Shown: one piece after another, positions 6,963 through 13,551 of the stretch
Layout: the number at the start of each line of letters is the position of its first letter
How positions within the stretch are numbered: the stretch's first letter is position 1
Assembly: GCA_045538895.1 (NCBI GenBank)
Contig: JAZQEH010000047.1
Coordinates: forward strand, 1-13,732
Source of the DNA: UMGS902 sp045538895
Lineage (GTDB): Bacteria > Bacillota > Clostridia > Oscillospirales > CAG-272
DNA: 13,732 nucleotides
Reading direction: 5' to 3'
Notes under the pieces: model-generated
The model's database searches: none
The model's input: the letters and a program-made list of their open reading frames with translations, nothing else
What the model was told of the DNA's origin: nothing
Translations under genes and position numbers: made by a program

Positions 6963-9044
6963 ATGCCAAGAGAATACCCGCTTGAGCGGACTCGTAACAT
7001 CGGCATCATGGCTCACATTGATGCCGGCAAAACCACCACCACCGAACGTATTCTGTTCTACACCGGTAAGACTCACCGTATCGGCGAGACTCACGAAGGT
7101 GCAGCTACGATGGACTGGATGGAACAGGAACAGGAACGCGGTATTACAATTACTTCCGCGGCTACCACTTGTTTCTGGAAGAATAACAGAATCAATATTA
7201 TCGACACCCCTGGCCACGTTGACTTTACTGTAGAAGTTGAGCGTTCACTTCGTGTACTCGACGGCTCTGTAACAGTTCTTTGTGCAAAGGGCGGCGTTGA
7301 GCCTCCGTCTGAAACCGTGTGGAGACAGGCTGATAAGTATCATGTTCCCCGTATGGCTTACATCAACAAGATGGACATTACCGGTGCTGATTTCTATCGC
7401 GTAGTTCAGATGATGAAGGACAGACTTCACACTAACCCCGTTCCGATTCAGCTTCCTATCGGTAAGGAACAGACGTTTAAGGGAATCATCGACCTCCTCA
7501 CCATGGAGGCAACTGTTTACTATGATGACCTTGGTAAGGATATGCGTACTGAGCCTATTCCCGAGGACATGGTAGACCTCGCAAATGAATACCGTGCAAG
7601 CCTTGTAGAAAACGTAGCAGCTACTGATGATGCTCTTATGGACAAGTTCTTCAACGATGAAGAAATTACTGTTGATGAGCTCAAGGTTGCTATTCGTAAG
7701 GCAACTATCGCTAATATGATCGTTCCCGTTTGCTGCGGTACTTCATATAAGAACAAGGGTGTACAGAAATTGCTTGATGCAGTTATCGACTACATGCCTT
7801 CTCCTCTTGATATTCCTGCTATTAAGGGTGTAAATCCTGATACAGAGGAAGAGGATGAGAGACCTGCTGACGATAGTGCTCCTTTCTCTGCACTTGCGTT
7901 CAAGATCATGACCGACCCGTTTGTTGGTAAGCTCTGCTTCTTCAGAGTTTACTCTGGTATGATTGAAGCCGGTAGTGCGGTTTACAACTCATCCAAGGGT
8001 GCTCGTGAACGTTTCGGTCGTATTCTTCAGATGCATGCTAATGACCGTAAGGATATTGATGTTTGTTACTCCGGTGATATTGCTGCAGTTGTAGGCGTTA
8101 AGAATACAACTACCGGTGATACCTTCTGTGATGAGAAAAACAAGATTATCCTTGAGTCTATGGAGTTCCCGGAACCTGTTATCAGTGTTGCTATCGAACC
8201 CAAGACCAAGGCAGGTCAGGAAAAGATGGGCATTGCTCTTTCGAAGCTCGCAGAAGAAGACCCGACCTTCAGAACCTATACCGATGAAGAGACCGGTCAG
8301 ACCATTATCGCCGGCATGGGCGAGCTTCACCTTGAAATTATCGTAGACAGACTTCTCCGTGAGTTTAAGGTTGAAGCAAATGTAGGTAATCCTCAGGTTG
8401 CTTACAAGGAAACCATCCGCAAGAAGGTTGACCACGAAACCAAGTACAAGAGACAGTCTGGTGGTAGCGGTCAGTACGGTCACGTTAAGATCATTATCGA
8501 GCCTAACGAACCCGGTAAGGGCTATGAATTCGTTAATGCTGTAACCGGCGGTGCTATTCCCAAGGAATACATTCCCGCTGTTGATGCAGGTATTCAGGGT
8601 GCTATGCAGACCGGTGTACTTGCAGGCTACAATGTTGTTGACGTTAAGGTTACTCTTTATGATGGTTCTTATCATGAAGTAGACTCGTCCGAAATGGCAT
8701 TTAAGATTGCCGGCTCAATGGCTTTCAAGGAAGCTATGAGACTTGCAGATCCTGTACTCACAGAGCCTATTACCAAGGTTACCGTTACAACTCCCGATGA
8801 TTATCTCGGTGATGTAATGGGCGGCATTAACTCTCGCCGTGGTCAGATCCAGTCTATGGAGCAGGTTAACGGTGCACAGGAAGTTCTTGCATTCGTTCCT
8901 CTTTCTGAAATGTTCGGTTATGCAACTGACCTTCGTTCCAGAACTCAGGGTCGTGGTGTTTACGCTATGGAACCCTCTCACTTTGCTGAAGTTCCTAAGA
9001 ATATTCAGGAAGAAATTATCAAGACCAGAGGCAAGAACAACTAA
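6963..9044 (+). CDS. fusA: Translation elongation factor G
   Basis: EF-G is the GTPase that drives translocation of tRNA and mRNA on the ribosome and helps recycle ribosomes. At 693 residues it is a normal full-length bacterial EF-G. The G-domain motifs are in order: P-loop AHIDAGKT (17-24), switch I RGITITSAATT (59-69), DTPGHVDF (81-88) and NKMD (135-138). GMGELHLEI marks domain III and RQSGGSGQYGHV (497-508) marks the start of domain IV. The Phe in DTPGHVDF and the His in GELHLEI, both sites of fusidic acid resistance changes in Staphylococcus, are the usual residues. The start is supported by AAGGAG (6950-6955) 7 nt upstream. It shares the str operon with rpsG upstream and tuf downstream. 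Confidence 0.99.
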   Translation: MPREYPLERTRNIGIMAHIDAGKTTTTERILFYTGKTHRIGETHEGAATMDWMEQEQERGITITSAATTCFWKNNRINIIDTPGHVDFTVEVERSLRVLDGSVTVLCAKGGVEPPSETVWRQADKYHVPRMAYINKMDITGADFYRVVQMMKDRLHTNPVPIQLPIGKEQTFKGIIDLLTMEATVYYDDLGKDMRTEPIPEDMVDLANEYRASLVENVAATDDALMDKFFNDEEITVDELKVAIRKATIANMIVPVCCGTSYKNKGVQKLLDAVIDYMPSPLDIPAIKGVNPDTEEEDERPADDSAPFSALAFKIMTDPFVGKLCFFRVYSGMIEAGSAVYNSSKGARERFGRILQMHANDRKDIDVCYSGDIAAVVGVKNTTTGDTFCDEKNKIILESMEFPEPVISVAIEPKTKAGQEKMGIALSKLAEEDPTFRTYTDEETGQTIIAGMGELHLEIIVDRLLREFKVEANVGNPQVAYKETIRKKVDHETKYKRQSGGSGQYGHVKIIIEPNEPGKGYEFVNAVTGGAIPKEYIPAVDAGIQGAMQTGVLAGYNVVDVKVTLYDGSYHEVDSSEMAFKIAGSMAFKEAMRLADPVLTEPITKVTVTTPDDYLGDVMGGINSRRGQIQSMEQVNGAQEVLAFVPLSEMFGYATDLRSRTQGRGVYAMEPSHFAEVPKNIQEEIIKTRGKNN

Positions 9045-9049
9045 TTTAA

Positions 9050-9072
9050 ATATTTCGGCATAGCCGACATAT
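9050..9072 (+). other. Hairpin in the fusA-tuf spacer
   Basis: ATAT-T-TCGGC (9050-9059) pairs with GCCGA-C-ATAT (9063-9072) around the loop ATA: nine pairs with one T/C mismatch. It starts six bases after the fusA stop codon. There is no T tract after it; an A-rich run follows. It is therefore unlikely to terminate and could instead be a processing or stability element that lets tuf be expressed above fusA. That role is inference. Confidence 0.4.
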
Positions 9073-9094
9073 AAAACAAAAACAAAAACAAAAA
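9073..9094 (+). repeat. A-rich hexamer tract before the tuf ribosome binding site
   Basis: AAAAC followed by AAAAAC AAAAAC AAAAA, with C at 9077, 9083 and 9089, a period of six. It is part of an almost G-free leader (9068-9109) that ends at AGGAGGA (9110-9116). Unstructured A-rich sequence just before a strong ribosome binding site would favour translation initiation; this is inference. Confidence 0.6.
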
Positions 9095-9124
9095 TAATTT
9101 TTATATTTTAGGAGGATATTAAAA

Positions 9125-10327
9125 ATGGCAAAGCAAAAGTTTGAAAGAACCAAACCCCATGTTAATATCGGTACCGTAGGTCACGTTGACCACGGTAAGA
9201 CCACTCTCACCGCTGCAATCACCAAGTACCTTTCTCTTGGTAACGGTGCTGAGTTCATGGCATACGACCAGATCGACAACGCTCCCGAAGAGAGAGCAAG
9301 AGGTATCACGATCAACACCCGTCACGTTGAGTATGAGACTGCTAACCGTCACTACGCTCACGTTGACTGCCCTGGCCACGCTGACTACGTTAAGAACATG
9401 ATTACTGGTGCTGCTCAGATGGACGGCGCTATCCTCGTAGTTGCTGGTACTGACGGTCCTCTTCAGCAGACCCGCGAGCACGTTCTTCTTGCTCGTCAGG
9501 TAGGCGTTCCTGCAATCGTTGTATTCATGAACAAGTGCGACATCGTTGACGATGCTGAACTTCTTGACCTCGTAGAAATGGAAATCCGTGATCTCCTTTC
9601 TCAGTACGAGTTCCCCGGTGACGATATTCCGATTATCCGTGGTTCTGCTCGTGAGGCTCTTACCTCCACTTCCACCGATGCAAATGATGCAGTATATGCA
9701 CCTATCAAGCAGCTCATGGATGCTGTAGACTCTTACATTCCTACTCCTGACCGTATGGCTGACAAGCCCTTCCTTATGCCTGTCGAGGACGTATTCTCCA
9801 TCTCCGGCCGTGGTACTGTTGCTACCGGTCGTGTAGAGAGAGGTACTCTCCACATGTCTGAAGAAGTTGAAATCGTTGGTCTTTCCGACGAAAAGAAGAA
9901 GACTGTTATTACCGGTATCGAGATGTTCCATAAGCTCATGGACGAAGCTCAGGCTGGTGACAACATTGGTGCTCTTCTTCGTGGTATTCAGAAGAACGAG
10001 ATCGAGCGTGGTCAGGTTCTCTGTAAGCCCGGTTCCATCAACCCCCACACTCAGTTTGTAGGTCAGGTTTACGTACTTACTGAAAAAGAGGGTGGCCGTC
10101 AAAAGCCTTTCTTCACTGGTTACCGTCCTCAGTTCTACTTCAGAACTACTGACGTTACCGGTACAATCAAGCTTCCCGAAGGCACTGACATGTGCCGTCC
10201 CGGCGATAACGTAAACATGGATGTTGAACTTATCACTCCTATCGCTATCGAAGAGGGTCTCCGTTTCGCTATCCGTGAGGGTGGTAGAACTGTTGGTTCG
10301 GGCGTTGTTACCGAAATCAAGGGATAA
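9125..10327 (+). CDS. tuf: Translation elongation factor Tu
   Basis: EF-Tu delivers aminoacyl-tRNA to the ribosomal A site in a GTP-dependent way. It is full length at 400 residues. The G-domain motifs are GHVDHGKT (19-26), EERARGITINTRHVEY (55-70), DCPGHADYV (81-89) and NKCD (136-139). Domain II has RGTVATGRVERG, and the C terminus reads RFAIREGGRTVGSGVVTEIKG. The switch II region reads DGPLQQTREH (110-119) where DGPMPQTREH is common. The start is supported by AGGAGGA (9110-9116) 8 nt upstream. It is last in the str operon; a strong terminator follows. Codon choice is strongly biased (cgt, gtt, aac, ggt), as expected for one of the most abundant proteins. Confidence 0.99.
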   Translation: MAKQKFERTKPHVNIGTVGHVDHGKTTLTAAITKYLSLGNGAEFMAYDQIDNAPEERARGITINTRHVEYETANRHYAHVDCPGHADYVKNMITGAAQMDGAILVVAGTDGPLQQTREHVLLARQVGVPAIVVFMNKCDIVDDAELLDLVEMEIRDLLSQYEFPGDDIPIIRGSAREALTSTSTDANDAVYAPIKQLMDAVDSYIPTPDRMADKPFLMPVEDVFSISGRGTVATGRVERGTLHMSEEVEIVGLSDEKKKTVITGIEMFHKLMDEAQAGDNIGALLRGIQKNEIERGQVLCKPGSINPHTQFVGQVYVLTEKEGGRQKPFFTGYRPQFYFRTTDVTGTIKLPEGTDMCRPGDNVNMDVELITPIAIEEGLRFAIREGGRTVGSGVVTEIKG

Positions 10328-10345
10328 TTTTTAGACTGTTTGTTC

Positions 10346-10376
10346 AAACGGAGAGAGCTTCGGCTCTCTCCGTTTT
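10346..10376 (+). terminator. Rho-independent terminator of the str operon
   Basis: A 13-bp perfect stem pairs AAACGGAGAGAGC (10346-10358) with GCTCTCTCCGTTT (10363-10375), closed by a stable TTCG tetraloop. The T tail is short. It starts 18 nt after the tuf stop codon. Confidence 0.9.
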
Positions 10377-10379
10377 GAA

Positions 10380-10385
10380 TATAAT
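10380..10385 (+). promoter_or_regulatory. Possible -10 element for the riboswitch-ribU transcript
   Basis: TATAAT lies 8 bp before the riboswitch P1 stem, so transcription would start near 10392, at the aptamer. No good -35 is present: the expected position (about 10357-10362) falls inside the tuf terminator hairpin. Read-through from tuf is the alternative source of transcripts. Confidence 0.35.
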
Positions 10386-10393
10386 ATTATAAA

Positions 10394-10505
10394 TATCTTT
10401 GGGGAATGGTGAAATTCCATACCGGCGGTTATAGTCCGCTAACACGAAAGTGCCGAACTGGGTGAAATTCCCGTACCGACAGTAAAGTCTGGATGAGAAA
10501 AGATA
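10394..10505 (+). ncRNA. FMN riboswitch (RFN element)
   Basis: This is the conserved aptamer that binds flavin mononucleotide and controls riboflavin synthesis or uptake genes. The recognisable blocks are present in order: GGGGAATGGTGAAATTCC (10401-10418), ACCGGCGGTTATAGTCCGC (10421-10439), GGTGAAATTCCCGTACCGAC (10461-10480) and AGTAAAGTCTGGATGAGA (10481-10498). P1 closes with TATCTTT (10394-10400) pairing perfectly with AAAGATA (10499-10505). It sits 78 nt ahead of ribU. FMN binding should lower ribU expression. Confidence 0.97.
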
Positions 10506-10529
10506 AATTAGCTATATTTATAGCGGACT

Positions 10530-10560
10530 TCCCCTCACAGATGGGGATTTTTTATTTTTT
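10530..10560 (+). terminator. Riboswitch expression platform: terminator before ribU
   Basis: TCCCCTC (10530-10536) pairs with GA-T-GGGGA (10540-10547), with one bulged T and the loop ACA. TTTTTTATTTTTT (10548-10560) follows. This is a typical transcriptional off-switch placed after the FMN aptamer. Two competing pairings are visible. AAGTCTG inside the aptamer (10485-10491) can pair with CGGACTT (10524-10530). TTCTCC (10559-10564) can pair with the ribosome binding site GGAGGA (10573-10578). Confidence 0.72.
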
Positions 10561-10582
10561 CTCCGCAATTAAGGAGGATAAA

Positions 10583-11263
10583 ATGACAAAAAACAGTAAT
10601 CGCATTTTTAAACTTGTAGCAATGGCGGTATTCATTGCCGTTGCATATATATCCAGTTTGATTCTGCCTATAAAGGTACAATTTTTAACTTTGGATATTA
10701 AGGATGCCTTTTTGACAATCGGAGCGTTGTATTTTGGTCCGCTTGCGGGCATAGTAATGTCGTTTTTGGTATCTTTGTTGGAGCTTTTCTTCGGCAGCGA
10801 CACCGGAGTATACGGATTTATTATGAATTTTCTGGGTTCTGCTGCATTTTCGGCAGTTGCCTCACTTATATATACATACAAGAAATCGCTTGTGAATGCG
10901 GTATTTGCCTTGGTATGTGCGGTGCTTTCAATGGTCGTTGTAATGATTGCAGCGAATCTTGTTATTACTCCATACTTTATGGCTTCAAGAGGGATGACTG
11001 TTCAAGCCATCGAAGGAATGATAATACCTCTTTTGCTTCCTTTTAATCTCTTTAAAGGTGTATTAAATGCTTCTCTTGTGATGTTGCTTTATAAGCCGAT
11101 TTCTTTAGCACTTAAGAATACAAGACTTTTTGGAGAAAACGAGCAGAAATCGAAATTGAATAAAAATTCAATAATTGTTTCTTTTGTTGCAATAGTAATT
11201 ATGGCTTTGGCACTTGGATTTATTTTTATAAAGCTTGGGGGAGTATTTGATATACAGTCTTGA
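10583..11263 (+). CDS. ribU: ECF transporter S component, riboflavin-specific
   Basis: This is the membrane substrate-binding subunit that takes up riboflavin together with the shared energy-coupling module (EcfT and ATPases), which is not encoded in this window. The 226-residue protein is hydrophobic throughout. The family signature is present: LTLDIKDAFLTIGALYFGPL (36-55) with the Lys-Asp pair at 40-41, and PFNLFKG (153-159). Six core membrane segments lie within about 8-175. A further hydrophobic segment at 196-217 follows a charged loop. The start at 10583 has AAGGAGG (10571-10577) 5 nt upstream. The frame is open back to an ATG at 10493, but that codon lies inside the riboswitch aptamer and is not a plausible start. 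The FMN riboswitch directly upstream supports the riboflavin assignment. Confidence 0.94.
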   Translation: MTKNSNRIFKLVAMAVFIAVAYISSLILPIKVQFLTLDIKDAFLTIGALYFGPLAGIVMSFLVSLLELFFGSDTGVYGFIMNFLGSAAFSAVASLIYTYKKSLVNAVFALVCAVLSMVVVMIAANLVITPYFMASRGMTVQAIEGMIIPLLLPFNLFKGVLNASLVMLLYKPISLALKNTRLFGENEQKSKLNKNSIIVSFVAIVIMALALGFIFIKLGGVFDIQS

Positions 11264-11288
11264 TTTTTTATCATATAGGCTGTACAAT
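11260..11288 (+). promoter_or_regulatory. Promoter overlapping the ribU stop codon
   Basis: TTGATT (11260-11265) overlaps the ribU TGA stop (11261-11263). TACAAT (11283-11288) follows after 17 bp. Transcription would start near 11295, about 25 nt before the next start codon. This would free the two downstream membrane genes from the riboswitch. No terminator is visible after ribU, so read-through may also occur. Confidence 0.6.
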
Positions 11289-11319
11289 GGTATTGTATTA
11301 AAACTTAAGGTGTGGAAAA

Positions 11320-11820
11320 ATGTTTGATAATTTGAGTGTTGCGATCAGCGAGTTTCTGTATAATGTTGTAGGCGCTGAACTCTGTACATTTATAATTTCT
11401 ATGATTCCTATTATAGAGTTGCGTGGAGCGATTCCGATAGGACAGGGAATGGGACTTGGCTTCTGGCCTTGCTACATAATCAGCGTTATAGGAAATATGC
11501 TTCCTGTTCCGATTATCCTCTTGTTTATAAGAGGAGTGCTTAATTGGATGAAAGGTATTAAGCATTTGGATAAAATAGCTGTTTGGGTTGAAAAGAAGGC
11601 TGATAAGCATTCCTCTAAGGTTACTAAATACGCAACTTGGGGATTGTTCTTGTTTGTAGCGATTCCTCTACCCGGTACAGGCGCTTGGACGGGAGCACTT
11701 ATAGCGGCTCTTTTGAATATGAGAATGAAAAAAGCACTTCCTTTTATTTTCGCCGGAGTACTTACGGCAGGGATTATTGTCAGTGTTTTGACCTTTGGAG
11801 TTATTAGCATTTTGTTATGA
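11320..11820 (+). CDS. COG2426-type small membrane protein (putative small multidrug exporter family)
   Basis: A 166-residue integral membrane protein matching my recollection of the family named putative small multi-drug export protein. The family function is poorly established. Characteristic stretches are SMIPIIELRGAIPIGQGMG (27-45) and IPLPGTGAWTGALIAALLNM (115-134). Both combine a re-entrant-like hydrophobic helix with Pro and Gly, and Glu33-Leu-Arg is the only charged pair within the membrane part. Hydrophobic segments lie at about 20-40, 46-72, 105-134 and 140-166. A charged cytoplasmic linker holds several Lys (79-104). The start is supported by AAGGTG (11307-11312) 7 nt upstream. The next gene begins 15 nt after the stop, so the two are likely co-transcribed. 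No drug substrate can be deduced. Confidence 0.85.
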   Translation: MFDNLSVAISEFLYNVVGAELCTFIISMIPIIELRGAIPIGQGMGLGFWPCYIISVIGNMLPVPIILLFIRGVLNWMKGIKHLDKIAVWVEKKADKHSSKVTKYATWGLFLFVAIPLPGTGAWTGALIAALLNMRMKKALPFIFAGVLTAGIIVSVLTFGVISILL

Positions 11821-11835
11821 TAATCGAGGATTTCT

Positions 11836-13503
11836 ATGAACAGACTTTATGCTTATATGAACAAAGAGAAAAAGAGAGATATTATCTCTCTTTTTCTTGC
11901 TATTTTCTTTTTGATCTCAATTCGCTTTTTATATTTTGGATTTGAATATTTTCCTCAACTTGACGATTATATTCAGCATCATAATTATGCTCCGCAAGGC
12001 AGTTTCTTTTATTTAGTAGAAAGGCTTGGGTTGCTTGGTGCACGTCCGCTTGCAGGAATTCTCGACATCACGTTGTGGTCGTGGCTGTGGCCTTGTGCAA
12101 TAGTAGGTGTTTTGATATTGAGCGCGTTGTATGCATTTTCGGCGGTCAAGTTTCAAGAAATATTTGAAAAACTTTTTGGTACATCTAAATTTTTCATTAT
12201 AGTATATGCACTTTTGCCACTCGGTATAGAGGGCACGTATTGGATGAGTGCATCAACACGTATAATTCCTGGAATGTTTTTTGCGGCGCTTTCTGCTTCG
12301 CTGCTTGTGAAATTTCTGGAGAACGGAAGAAAAAGCGAAATGGTTTTCGCACTTTTGCTACAGTTTCTTACTTTTTGTTTTTACGAGCAAACCGCCGTTC
12401 TCTCCTGCACATTAAATGTTTTAATTGGTCTTATCTATGTGAAAAAGAGCAATGGCAGATGGATTTTTTCATTCGGTTGTATTTTTTGTGCAGCATTGTA
12501 CTTTTTAGTTACAAGCATTCATTCGGATAGTATCCTTTACGCCGGAAGAGGAAGTATAATTCTTCCAAGAAGTGCTTATTATTTTGATGCGTTTTTGCCG
12601 AGTTTGCTTGAACAGTTAAAGTCGGCATTCCTTGGCGGAGGTTATTATACTTTTGTTTACGGATTTATTCGCGGAGTGATGCGAATAATCAGTGACGGCG
12701 CATGGCTTTATTGCATTCTGTTACTTGTCGGTTGTGCTTTTTTTGGCTACGTTGCATTTAAAAAACATTCTGTAAAAGGTTACGGAAGAATATTGCTTCC
12801 TATAGTCATCGGATTGCTTTTGGTTATTGCACCGCTTGCTCCGTTTTTCATTATTGAAAATCCGTGGTTCTCGTTCCGTGGCACAGTACCAAGCTTTGTG
12901 GGTATTGCACTTTTAATTGATGTGCTGATAAGGTTGATCACCCGTAATAAAAAACATGGAATAGCAGTAATCAGTTCTTGTGTGGCACTTGTTTTCTGCA
13001 TTTGTGCGGTTTCTGAAATTGCGGATTACCGTGCAACGACCGAAGCGGATATGCGTGTTGTAGGAACAGTGGCAACCATCGCCGACGAATTAAAAGAAGA
13101 GGCTCCTAACGGCTGCAAGGTTGCGATTTTTAATGTTGACGACAGATATGTTACCGAATTGAACTCATACTATCACGAGCATATTCACGGTGTAACCGAA
13201 TCCGATTGGGCATTTACCGGTGCTATAAGGTGTTATAATGACGACGTTTTTGAAGCGATAACATACGTTCCTATATCATTGCGTGATGCACCTACCTACA
13301 AGAACTGGGAGTTTTCTGCTAAATCAATCGGAACTATGCATGCGGTCTATGTATATGACTACTATGAGAATACGATTGAACGCCTGACGGTAAATGCAGT
13401 GGATAACACTTACGAATTGTATTATTCTGACGGCGAAAAATACGGAACAGTAGTAGAATATAATGATGCCAACGGAAAATACGGAATTTTTGTTGAAGAA
13501 TAA
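11836..13503 (+). CDS. Polytopic membrane protein, possible GT-C type glycosyltransferase
   Basis: A 555-residue protein with about ten hydrophobic segments between 14 and 395, followed by a soluble C-terminal domain of some 160 residues (about 396-555) rich in Tyr and acidic residues. After the first membrane segment comes FPQLDDYIQHH (39-49). An aspartate pair in the first outer loop is a hallmark of GT-C lipid-sugar-dependent glycosyltransferases. Other probable functional spots are YWMSASTRIIPG (135-146), CFYEQTA (181-187) and ENPWFSFRGT (341-350). This resembles uncharacterised glucosyltransferase-domain or DUF6056-like membrane proteins of Firmicutes, but the match is by appearance only. 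The ribosome binding site is weak (GAGGA, 11826-11830, 5 nt before ATG), which fits translation coupled to the gene 15 nt upstream. Use of A/T-ending codons is much higher than in the str operon, as expected for lower expression. Confidence 0.85.
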   Translation: MNRLYAYMNKEKKRDIISLFLAIFFLISIRFLYFGFEYFPQLDDYIQHHNYAPQGSFFYLVERLGLLGARPLAGILDITLWSWLWPCAIVGVLILSALYAFSAVKFQEIFEKLFGTSKFFIIVYALLPLGIEGTYWMSASTRIIPGMFFAALSASLLVKFLENGRKSEMVFALLLQFLTFCFYEQTAVLSCTLNVLIGLIYVKKSNGRWIFSFGCIFCAALYFLVTSIHSDSILYAGRGSIILPRSAYYFDAFLPSLLEQLKSAFLGGGYYTFVYGFIRGVMRIISDGAWLYCILLLVGCAFFGYVAFKKHSVKGYGRILLPIVIGLLLVIAPLAPFFIIENPWFSFRGTVPSFVGIALLIDVLIRLITRNKKHGIAVISSCVALVFCICAVSEIADYRATTEADMRVVGTVATIADELKEEAPNGCKVAIFNVDDRYVTELNSYYHEHIHGVTESDWAFTGAIRCYNDDVFEAITYVPISLRDAPTYKNWEFSAKSIGTMHAVYVYDYYENTIERLTVNAVDNTYELYYSDGEKYGTVVEYNDANGKYGIFVEE

Positions 13504-13515
13504 TAAATAAAACTA

Positions 13516-13545
13516 TTGCATATTCTAAAAGATTGTGGTAGAATA
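13516..13545 (+). promoter_or_regulatory. Possible promoter / inverted repeat between convergent genes
   Basis: The 48-bp gap between the two convergent stop codons contains TATTCTA (13521-13527) and TAGAATA (13539-13545), a perfect 7-bp inverted repeat with an 11-nt loop. The same bases read as TTGCAT (13516-13521), a 17-bp spacer and an extended -10 TGG-TAGAAT (13539-13544), pointing into the 3' end of pyrC in antisense. Both readings are weak; no good bidirectional terminator is seen here. Confidence 0.3.
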
Positions 13546-13551
13546 AACGTG

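Noticed and set aside
9119..10102. Long minus-strand open frame (327 codons) opposite tuf
   Set aside because: It is a shadow frame produced by tuf codon bias, with no ribosome binding site or protein-like features. The similar frame at 7989-8675 opposite fusA was rejected for the same reason.
10493..10582. Possible 30-residue N-terminal extension of RibU
   Set aside because: The frame is open, but the ATG at 10493 is part of the conserved FMN aptamer (TGGATGAGA), has no ribosome binding site, and the frame crosses the terminator. The start at 10583 has a strong AAGGAGG.
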